Shown here in pieces: positions 9,628-18,800 of a DNA stretch of 64,000 nucleotides. The notes under the pieces were generated by a model. The model was not told where the DNA came from. It did no database searches and saw nothing but the letters and a program-made list of their open reading frames with translations. The stretch comes from Candidatus Poseidoniaceae archaeon (GTDB lineage: Archaea; Thermoplasmatota; Poseidoniia; Poseidoniales; Poseidoniaceae): assembly GCA_949372875.1 (NCBI GenBank), contig CASIAW010000001.1, positions 496,001-560,000 of the forward strand. Direction: 5' to 3'. Position 1 is the stretch's first letter; each line of letters begins with the position of its first letter. The position numbers and the translations under genes were made by a program.

Positions 9628-9930
9628 ATGATAGGCGGTTTAGGACCACTCGAGCTCACAATTCTCATTGGATTGTTTTTCATTTTGTTCGGTGCGGAAC
9701 GGTTGCCAAAGATGGCAAATGCGTTGGGCCGCTCCAAAGGTGAATTCCAAAAAGGCTTGACCGACACTTCACGCACATTGACTGACCTTGAAGCAGGCGG
9801 AAGAACGCCTTCACAGCAACTCGCTCAACGTGCACGGGATGTTGGACTGGACCCCTCCGGAATGGAAGTTGAAGAACTTGAGCGTAAAGTGAAAGCTCTC
9901 GAATCAATAGTATCCACTTCAGAAGAGTGA
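9628..9930 (+). CDS. tatA: Sec-independent protein translocase TatA/E-like subunit
   Basis: A 100-residue single-pass protein of the twin-arginine translocation system, which exports folded proteins. It has a short outer N-terminus (MIGGLGPLELTILIGL), one membrane helix, and the conserved hinge and amphipathic helix FFILFGAERLPKMANALGRS. A charged, Gln/Glu-rich tail follows, about 55 residues long. The phrase G-P-L-E-L and the FG hinge are hallmarks of the TatA/B family; the short length favours TatA/E over TatB. A GAGG site precedes the ATG. The stop lies one base from the stop of the convergent nob1 gene. No tatC is present in the window. Confidence 0.9.
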   Translation: MIGGLGPLELTILIGLFFILFGAERLPKMANALGRSKGEFQKGLTDTSRTLTDLEAGGRTPSQQLAQRARDVGLDPSGMEVEELERKVKALESIVSTSEE

Positions 9931-9931
9931 T

Positions 9932-10423
9932 TCATCTCTTTCTCTTCAAGACCATCGGTGAGCCACATCGGTCACAATCACCGACGTCTCCCTTTTTTGA
10001 GCGAGAGACATCTTCGGGAACTTCTTTGCTTGTTCGACACCCAGTGCATCTCATTTCCCATTGCCACACTTGTTTTGCACCAGTTGTCCCAACGGATTTA
10101 GGCTGCTTACCAACTGATTTCATGGTGTTTTGTAAGCGATAGTCATCGGTGACCAACGAGATATTGAGTCCCAAAGCGAGGGCTAAGACATCGAGGTCAA
10201 CATCCGAAAGGCGTGGGAGATCGCCGCTCTGTGCAGCAATTTCTCTCGCTTCATCCAGCCATTTATCGGGAACATCTCGCCAATCGATATCAAGTGCTTG
10301 AATCAGCATCCACCGTTGTGGGCTGACTCGTTCTAATTCTGCTTGCTGACTCACTGCACAGACGTTACCATTTAATTCAGTAACAGGCCAATGGATCAAT
10401 GCGGCTGTATCGAGAACTCGCAT
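9932..10423 (-). CDS. nob1: rRNA maturation endonuclease Nob1 (PIN domain plus zinc ribbon)
   Basis: Archaeal Nob1 trims the 3' end of 16S rRNA during small-subunit assembly. The 163-residue protein starts with a PIN domain: VLDTAAL gives the first catalytic Asp, LSDVDLDVLALAL the middle acidic cluster, and LVTDDYRLQN the last acidic motif. A C-terminal zinc ribbon follows, with two Cys pairs (MRCTGC and GDCDRCG). Domain order and length match archaeal Nob1. I use the ATG at 10423, which has GGAG three bases upstream; a GTG at 10432 would add three residues. It is convergent with tatA, with one base between the stops. Confidence 0.9.
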   Translation of the reverse strand: MRVLDTAALIHWPVTELNGNVCAVSQQAELERVSPQRWMLIQALDIDWRDVPDKWLDEAREIAAQSGDLPRLSDVDLDVLALALGLNISLVTDDYRLQNTMKSVGKQPKSVGTTGAKQVWQWEMRCTGCRTSKEVPEDVSRSKKGDVGDCDRCGSPMVLKRKR

Positions 10424-10503
10424 TAACTCCACTACTGAAGAATACCCTCCTTGAAGTCACCGCACACCCACACCTTCATGAGAGGGTCTCCTGAGCAATC
10501 ATC

Positions 10504-11109
10504 ATGTCGTGGAAGGAGACTATACTCGACTTTTTTGATGTGTTTGGGCCGGCAAGTCTAGCTGTCGTCTCCTTTACAGAATCAATTATTCAACCCATTC
10601 CACCGGATTTACTCTACATACCAATGCTCGCAGAGACTATAGGAAACGTTCCAATGGTGATTTGGCTATGGCTGACAGTTACGCTTTCTTCTGTTGCTGG
10701 CTCGCTTGTAGGTTATTGGATTGGAAAGCGATGGGGCAGGTCGTTTATATTGCGGTTCTCTAAACAATCACACCTCGATAAAATTGAAGCCTTAACACTC
10801 AAATACGGAACCTTTGGGATATTCATTGCGGCTTTTTCACCAATTCCTTACAAGGTGTTTGGATGGGTTGCTGGCATGGGTGAAATGGAGAAAAAGCCGT
10901 TTTTACTCGCAGGCCTCTGCGGAAGAGGACTTCGATTTGGACTTGAAGCTGTGATGATTGGAGTCTATGGGAGGGAGGCCGTTGAGGTGTTGAATTGGTT
11001 CTTGGAGAATGAAATCATGTTGGCTGTTGTCATGATGGCTTCAATAATCATTGCTTGGCTCCTTTGGAAATGGTGGTCAGGTATCGAACTGGAACAAAGT
11101 ACGGCGTGA
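10504..11109 (+). CDS. DedA/VTT-family (SNARE-associated) membrane protein
   Basis: A 201-residue multi-pass membrane protein of the VTT/DedA superfamily, close to the YqaA subgroup. Several membrane segments are visible, with the characteristic re-entrant motifs: an acidic-proline motif (FTESIIQPIPPDLLYIP) and a downstream Phe-Gly-Pro-Lys-rich motif (YGTFGIFIAAFSPIPYKVFG). Known members act as phospholipid scramblases or support proton-dependent membrane homeostasis. Activity in this organism is inferred from family only. It stands alone between the divergent nob1 gene and tRNA-Glu. No strong ribosome binding site is visible, so the start at ATG 10504 is chosen from alignment of the first helix. 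Confidence 0.85.
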   Translation: MSWKETILDFFDVFGPASLAVVSFTESIIQPIPPDLLYIPMLAETIGNVPMVIWLWLTVTLSSVAGSLVGYWIGKRWGRSFILRFSKQSHLDKIEALTLKYGTFGIFIAAFSPIPYKVFGWVAGMGEMEKKPFLLAGLCGRGLRFGLEAVMIGVYGREAVEVLNWFLENEIMLAVVMMASIIIAWLLWKWWSGIELEQSTA

Positions 11110-11192
11110 CTTGAAAATATCCACGGAGCCTCTCTATACTCGTCTTCGTGAGAGCGAATCATTATCAAGGGGTGGTCGGTGGAACGGCTGTC

Positions 11193-11267
11193 GCTCGTGT
11201 GGTGTAGCCAGGTCCATCATAGTGGGTTTTCATCCCGCCGACCCGGGTTCGAATCCCGGCACGAGCA
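11193..11267 (+). tRNA. trnE: tRNA-Glu (anticodon TTC)
   Basis: A complete cloverleaf can be folded. The acceptor stem is GCTCGTG with CACGAGC and discriminator A. The D arm begins GTGTAGCCAGG. The anticodon stem is GTGGG/CCCGC with loop TTTTCAT, giving anticodon TTC, and the T arm is CCGGG TTCGAAT CCCGG. The GGTGTAGCCAGG and GACCCGGGTTCGAATCCCGG blocks are typical of archaeal tRNA-Glu. I see no intron, and CCA is not encoded. Confidence 0.95.
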
Positions 11268-11468
11268 TCTTTATCCAAATATTTGGGTCTTCACAAATCG
11301 AAAGAACAAGACTGTTTGGTGATTGGAGTCTTGGTGACTCATCGGCTTGTTACCTTCGCAGGACCTCTTTTGCTTGGAGGTGCTGCGTATGAGAGAATCA
11401 CAAACGGCAAATGGAATTACAGCGACATTGATTCGAGCTGAACACTGCACTGAAGAACTGAGAATACG

Positions 11469-12314
11469 TTAAGCAAGTGTACCATTTTGATAATCTCGAA
11501 GGGCTTGTTGAATCTCTTCCCGTGTGTTCATCACAAACGGTCCATATCTAGCAATGGGCTCATTCAGTTCAGGACCTGCAAGAATCAAAAACTCTGCTTC
11601 TTCGCCACGAGTTTCAAAGGTAACTTCATCGCCATCTGTAAGAATACCTAATTGACCGTCATGTATTGGTTTACCAGCAATATGAACCGTGCCACCAAAG
11701 ACATAAATCATTCCATTCAGCCCTTTCTTCATCAATTGATGATGAACACCTTCTGGTTGTATTTTCATATGAATGTAAGTAATTGGAATTACTGTATCAA
11801 TGACCGCTTGAATACCGAGAGTAGAACCTGCAATAACGTTCGCCCAAACTTTACCATCTTCTGAAGTGACTTTGGGAATGTCTTTTGCAGGAATGTCTTG
11901 ATAGCGGGGTTGCATCATTTTATCCTTCGAAGGTAAATTAACCCAAATTTGGAAACCATGAGTCACACCTCCTTGTTTAAGGAATTCATCTTGAGGAAGT
12001 TCTGAGTGAATGATACCTCGTCCTGCAGTCATCCATTGAACATCTCCTGGATTTAAGTCGCCTTTATTTCCTGCACTGTCTTCATGCTGCATTGCTCCTT
12101 GAATCATGTAGGTCACGGTCTCAAAGCCCCGATGTGGGTGTGCTGGAGCACCAATTGCTTGTCCAGGATCCCAATGAACAGGTCCCATTTCATCTAAGAG
12201 CAAAAAGGGACTCATCAATTGACCCATTGCCGTGGGTCTGCGTACTGGAAAACCTCCTCCCTCCAAAACCGTGTGTGTTGGAGCAGTCATTTTGAGTGTT
12301 CGAGGCAAACTCAT
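11469..12314 (-). CDS. Pirin family protein (bicupin)
   Basis: A 281-residue two-domain cupin. The N-terminal metal site has its usual ligands: PAHPHRGFET supplies two His, and IIHSELP supplies His and Glu. The surrounding signature GGFPVRRPTAMGQLMSPFLLLDEM is replaced only slightly from that of other pirins. Prokaryotic pirins can act as quercetin dioxygenases or bind redox enzymes; the physiological substrate here is unknown. The start ATG overlaps the stop of the upstream FMN reductase gene by four bases (ATGA). The two therefore form a coupled operon, which suggests a shared redox or detoxification role (inference). Confidence 0.92.
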   Translation of the reverse strand: MSLPRTLKMTAPTHTVLEGGGFPVRRPTAMGQLMSPFLLLDEMGPVHWDPGQAIGAPAHPHRGFETVTYMIQGAMQHEDSAGNKGDLNPGDVQWMTAGRGIIHSELPQDEFLKQGGVTHGFQIWVNLPSKDKMMQPRYQDIPAKDIPKVTSEDGKVWANVIAGSTLGIQAVIDTVIPITYIHMKIQPEGVHHQLMKKGLNGMIYVFGGTVHIAGKPIHDGQLGILTDGDEVTFETRGEEAEFLILAGPELNEPIARYGPFVMNTREEIQQALRDYQNGTLA

Positions 12315-12808
12315 TCCAAAACCCCAGAAATCATTTCGTTAACGGAAACTTGATTCAGAGGTTTCGTCTTATTCACGACTATTGAACGACCGAGAACATT
12401 GGAGCCAAGATAAGCAAATTGCATTCGCATGCCCAAAATAACTTGATGACCTCCTCCGCCGCTTACAGAGGCGAGACCAACTTTGCGTTTGTTAAAGAGA
12501 AGACGGAAATTTGCCGATTGTACGGAAACCCAAGCTATGAAATTACTCAAAACAGGAGGCGTCAAACCGTTGTACTCAGGTGCACAAACAATCATTCCAT
12601 CACACCAGAGAATGTGCTCCATAGAAGATCGGATTGGCTCAAGGTCTTCATTTTCCTTTTCGGCTTGAGGTGTATAGAGTGGCAAACCCAAGTCACACAA
12701 GTCCAGAGTCCTAGCCTCATGGCCCTGTTTTTCAGCCGCAGTTTGTATCTCCGAGGATAATTCAAGGTTCTTCCCGTTGGATGCTGCCAAAATCAACAAC
12801 TTCGCCAT
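12311..12808 (-). CDS. NADPH-dependent FMN reductase (flavodoxin-like fold)
   Basis: A 165-residue protein of the NAD(P)H-dependent FMN reductase family. The N-terminal strand and phosphate loop (LLILAASNGKNLEL), the central CAPEYNGLTPPVLSNFI motif that binds the flavin ring, and the VSGGGGHQ segment are the family landmarks. It probably reduces FMN or quinone-like compounds in the cytoplasm. It is first in a two-gene unit with pirin and overlaps it by four bases. The start ATG at 12808 lies 48 bases past the stop of the giant repeat gene, on the same strand, so read-through from that gene is possible. Confidence 0.9.
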   Translation of the reverse strand: MAKLLILAASNGKNLELSSEIQTAAEKQGHEARTLDLCDLGLPLYTPQAEKENEDLEPIRSSMEHILWCDGMIVCAPEYNGLTPPVLSNFIAWVSVQSANFRLLFNKRKVGLASVSGGGGHQVILGMRMQFAYLGSNVLGRSIVVNKTKPLNQVSVNEMISGVLE

Positions 12809-12856
12809 AGAGCAAGCAAAACATCAACCTCTTTGAAGGTGTCAGTATCGTTACGA

Positions 12857-15800
12857 TTACCACTTCATGCGATATGCAAGCAAAAGAATACCAATTACTG
12901 TTGGAACAATTGCAATGGCAAGAGTCGTGACTACCAGTTGCTTAACTTGCTCATCAGAGGATTCTTCCGTGATGACATCTCTGTTCGAAGTTGGTCCAGT
13001 GCAATCTGGAGCCAGGCTGTTTTCACAGGGGTCCTGGCCGGAACTGTCAGCGATAAAGTAATCGAAATCTTCGGTTCCATCTCGGCAGCCATCAAGGTCA
13101 GAGTCGGTGAGTGTTGAAGACTCCCAGTTCATTTCACCAAGCGGGCATGTGTCAAACTCGTCAGGAACTGAATCGCCATCATCATCAAGGTCTTCTCCCG
13201 AATCAAGGCAACCATCAAGATCGTAATCATTGGTAATTTCAGATATCCACGAAGTCATTCCTTTCGGACAGTTATCCATGGTATCAAACACGCCATCATT
13301 GTCATCGTCTTGGTCTTCGGAGGATTCATCATAACATCCATCACCATCAAAGTCGGTTGCTGGAGATGAAGTCCATTGGAGTTTCATTCCGTTGCAAGAA
13401 TCACTTTCGTCCAAAACTTTGTCATCATCATCATCAAGGTCTTCTGAAGAATCACGACATCCATCAGAATCGTAATCTTCAGCAGAAGTGGAAGTCCAAG
13501 AGGTTTCACCACGAGCGCACGCATCAGATACGTCCAGTATTCCGTCATCATCGTCATCGGAGTCCTCTAAGCTATCTAAACACCCATCGCCGTCAAGGTC
13601 TGTAGACGGACTTGAAACCCAGTTGAGATTGCCAGCAACACAGTTGTCTGCGCTGTTAAGGATACCATCATTGTCATTGTCATCGTCTTCAAGTGAATCA
13701 CGGCATCCATCAGAATCGTGGTCAAATGCTGAAGAATCCCAGTTGGCTCGACCTAAAGGACATTTGTCGATTAAATCTGCGAGACCGTCGTTATCATCGT
13801 CCATATCTTCGGTCGAATCTCGACAACCGTCAGAATCATGGTCAGTCGAAGTAGTCGACAACCAACCAAGTTCACCCTTCGGACAGTTATCATCAACATC
13901 CAGAACATTATCGCTGTCATCATCAAGATCTTCTGTTGAATCAAGGCATCCATCAAGGTCATAGTCTGTCGAATTGCCAGAGGTCCAGTTCAAATTACCC
14001 TTTGGACATTCGTCCATGGTGTCAAGTACTGAATCATTGTCATCATCAAGGTCTTCTGTTCCATCGTAACAACCGTCTCGGTCATAATCTGTCATGAGTG
14101 TGGAAATCCAGAACCGTTGTCCTTTCGAACAATTGTCCACGAGATCTAAAATTTGGTCGTTATCATCGTCAAGGTCTTCCAGTTCATCATGACAACCGTC
14201 AGAGTCGTAGTCAGTACCTTCTAACGATATCCATCCAAGTTCGCCCTTCGGACACAAATCATTGATGTCATAGACACCATCGTTGTCATCATCATTATCT
14301 TCAAGCAAATCTTGACAGCCATCGGAGTCATAGTCTGTCTCGTTACTTGGAATCCATCCTGAATCGCCTTGCGGGCACAAATCATCGATGTCTTCTGTAC
14401 CATCATTATCATCATCAGTGTCTTCAGAGTCATCCTTACAACCGTCACGGTCGTTATCATTGACTGGGGTTGAGATCCAGTTCAAATCACCCATTGGACA
14501 AGAATCACCGACGTCTAAAACTCCGTCGTTATCATCATCTAAATCTTCTTCATAACCACTTGGGGTATGGAATTGATCGAGACAGCCATCGCTGTCATAG
14601 TCTGAGTAGCCCAGAGGTGTCAAATCTTGCGGCCAAGAGTGAATCCCTCTCGGGCACAAGTCAATTGAGTCTGGGACCCAATCATTGTCGTCATCGGTAT
14701 CCTCTGTTGCGTCACGACAGCCATCGGCATCGTGATCAGGTGGTGAACCGGGGTCGTAACTGGCATCCCAATAAGTGTCGCCTTTCGGACACTGGTCCTC
14801 GTTATCGGTCATTCCATCATTATCGTCGTCATCATCCTCTGTGACGTCATTACATCCATCGGAATCATGGTCGGTGCTTGGACGAGAAACCCAACCCAAG
14901 TCGCCAAGACGACAGGAATCATCATCATCGAGAATGAAGTCATTGTCGTCATCATTGTCTTCGGTTTCATCTCTACAACCATCTGCATCATAATCGGTAA
15001 TTGGTGGACCTACACTATCAGAAATCCAGCCAAGTTCCCCAATTCGGCAATCATCGCTGGTATCCGCTCGAGTATCGTTGTCGTCATCCAGGTCTTCACC
15101 CGCATCTCGACACCCATCAGAGTCATGGTCTGTAACAGGATTTGAAATCCAGCCCAAATCTCCTTTTTGACATACGACATCATCAACATCGAGAATGCCA
15201 TCATTGTCGTCATCGAAGTCTTCGGTTAAATCTCTGCAACCATCCGAATCATAATCAATTGCGGGTGTTGGAGTCCAACCAATTTCTCCTTTCGGACAGT
15301 TATCGTTGACGTCCGGGACAGTATCGTTATCATCGTCGAGGTCTTCATTTGCGTCTTCACATCCATCGGAGTCATAATCGGTGTCAGGTCCTGCCACCCA
15401 TCCAACGCTACCAGTTGGACAGTCATCGATTGAATCCTCAACACCATCATTGTCATCATCGGTATCTTCTGAAGAGCCATCTTGGCATCCGTCTTGATCG
15501 TGGTCAGTGAGACTGTTCGAAACCCAACCGAGGTTTCCGAAATGGCAATCATCCAATACATCGAGAACGCCATCGTTATCATCATCATCATCACAAGCAT
15601 CTCCGGAGAAACCGAATCCAAGAATTGCTTCATCACTGTCGTAATCTGCTTGATCAGGATTCGCAACGAAGATACAGTTGTCAAGAGTGTCGTTGATTCC
15701 ATCATTGTCATCATCAGTGTCGTTTGCGTTCGAACATCCATCACCATCGTTATCTGTAACTGGTGTCGATATCCAGCCCACTGTGCTTTGAGGACAATTG

Positions 15801-18800
15801 TCATTCGAGTCAGTCACTGTATCGTTATCGTCATCATTGTCCTCACCTGCGTCGCGACAGCCATCTGAATCATAATCTGTCGTGCTGGAAGAAATCCAGC
15901 CTAAGTCGCTGTTACGAGGGCAGTCATCAACCAAATCAATCATGCCGTCATTGTCGTCATCGAGATCTTCGGGAGAAGCATCTTCGCAACCATCGCTATC
16001 CCAATCCGTAGTAGAGTCTGAAATCCAATCGAGGTTTCCTGTCACGCAATCATCATTACCGTCAGCAACGCCGTCGTTATCATCATCACCATCTTCACCA
16101 GAATCAAGACAACCATCTGAATCATAATCAGTTGCCGGAGATGAAATCCAACCGAGGGTACCGAGCTGGCATACATCAGGAACATCATCATCGACACCAT
16201 CATTATCATCATCGTCATCACAAGCGTCACCTTCTGTATCACTGTCGTGGTTTTCTTGAAGTGGATTTGGAGTCAGTGGACAGTTATCGAGATTGTCTGT
16301 TTTACCGTCATCATCGTCGTCGATATCTTCTGTTGAATCGCGGCAACCATCACCGTCATTATCAGTGATTGGTGTGGAAATCCAAGAAAGATTGCCTTTG
16401 GGACATGTGTCATCAACATCATCCACTGTGTCGTTATCATCGTCATCGTCTTCTGTTGAATCTTTACATCCGTCCGAATCATAATCATTCAGTCCAGTAG
16501 GCGTCCAGCCAATATCGCCTTTCGGACAATCATCAGACACGTCAGGATAGGTATCATTGTCAGCATCAAGGTCTTCGGGAGTATCATCTTCACAACCATC
16601 GCCATCCCAGTCGGTAGAGGGGGAGGAGATCCAATCTAAGTTACCCTTGACACAATCATCTGAGGAATCAACTACTCCATCATCATCGTCATCATTGTCT
16701 TCAGTAGCGTCACGACAACCGTCAGAATCGTAATCAATCGTAATTGATGAAATCCAACCAAGTTCACCAGTTGGCGGGCCACAATTATCGTCGCCATCAA
16801 GAATCGTGTCGTTATCATCATCTTCATCTTCGCCTGAGTCCTGGCAACCGTCACTGTCATAATCGGTATTTGAGCCAGGGCTCCAACCAACATCGCCATC
16901 AGGGCAACTATCAAGTGAATCGAGAATTCCATCGTTATCGTCATCATTGTCTTCGGTTTGGTCTGAGTCTTGGCAACCGTCGCCGTCGTTGTCGGTGGTC
17001 TCATCCGACGTCCAATTGAGATTACCGTTCAAACAATCGTCAACAATATCAGCAACGCCGTCGTTGTCATTGTCGTCATCCTCGGTACTGTCGCGACATC
17101 CATCACCGTCATAATCGGTAATTGGTGAGGGGGTCCATCCCATTTCTCCTTTCGGACAAAGGTCTGGATGACTGTCGAGAACACCATCATTGTCGTCATC
17201 AAGGTCTTCTGGAGAGTCATCTTCGCATCCGTCACTATCGTAATCAGTCGATGCATCAGATGTCCAGCCTACATTTCCGAAATGGCAATCGTCGGGAGCA
17301 AGATCGGCAACACCGTCATTGTCATCATCGAGGTCTTCAGCAGATGCATCTTGGCAACCATCGCCATCGTGGTCAGTTATCGAGGTTGAGTTCCAACCGA
17401 GAATTCCTTTGTCACACGTGTCTAAAGTATCAGCGACTCCATCATTGTCATCATCTAAATCTTCAATTGTTGAATCCTGACAACCGTCCGTATCGTAGTC
17501 AGTTGCCCCAGAAGAAATCCAACCCAAGTCACCTCGGTCACAGTCATCAACAAGATCAGCAAGTCCATCATTGTCATCATCAAGGTCTTCGGTTAAATCT
17601 TCACAACCATCACTGTCATGGTCGGTTGAGGAACCTGAATTCCAGCCAGTAACACCGTTCGGACAAAGGTCATCAACGTCATTAACACCATCTCCGTCGT
17701 CGTCAAAGTCTTCTGCATCGTCCTTACAACCATCACCATCACCATCTGTAGAAGGTGTGGAAATCCAGTCGAGTTCGCCCGTAGGAGGCCCACAACTGTC
17801 ATCAATATCAGGAACAGTATCGTTATCATCATCGGGATCTTCTAAAGTACTGTCTTTACAGCCATCGGAGTCATAATCAGTAAGCGTAGATGGGACCCAG
17901 TCTATTTCACCAGCACTGCAGTCATCATCAACATCGAGAATGGAATCATTGTCGTCATCGTCATCTTCTCCGGAGTCTTGGCAACCGTCACCGTCGTTAT
18001 CTGTGGCGGGTGTAGAAGTCCATCCTATTGCTCCAGCATTACAGTCATCATCAACATCAGGAACTGTATCGTTGTCAGAATCGTCATCTTCGGTATCGTC
18101 CTTGCATCCGTCTTGGTCTTGGTCGTTGGTAAGGTCAGAAATCCATCCGGTTTCGCCAGTAGGACATGTATCACTTCCGTCTAATATACCGTCGTTATCG
18201 TCATCAGCGTCTTCTGTGTTTGAATCTTTACAACCATCAGAATCATGGTCGTTCATCGAATCCGAAATCCAACCAAGCAAGCCTGTCTGACAGAGGTCGG
18301 GCGCCAAATCTTCAACGTCATCATTATCATCGTCGAGGTCTTCAGAAGAGGAATCTTGACAGCCATCGGTATCATAATCTGTGACACTCGTAGAAGTCCA
18401 CCCAAGATCTCCGGTCTGACAGTCGTCCGGAGTGAGATCCAGAATTCCATCATTGTCATCATCAAGATCTTCAGAAGTTGAATCTTGGCAACCATCGGTA
18501 TCGTGATCTGTAACCGAGGTGGATGTCCAGCTTAGATCTCCTATCGGGCAGTCATCAGGTGCGGTATCTGCTACACCATCGTTGTCGTCATCAAGGTCTT
18601 CTGAAGAGGCATCTTGGCAACCATCAGTGTCGTGGTCAGTGAGCGAGGTAGAAGTCCATCCGGTAAGACCATTCGGGCAATCGTCCACGAGATTTTGAAC
18701 GTTATCGTTATCATTATCAAAATCTTCATCGATGTCACGGCATCCATCACCATCAAAGTCGTTACCTGCATTGGAAGTCCAGTTCAGAACTCCTTTCGGG

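Noticed and set aside
11273..11288. Palindrome CCAAATATTTGG just after tRNA-Glu, possible attachment site
   Set aside because: No integrase or second copy is seen nearby, and a no-loop palindrome of this size is easily found by chance.
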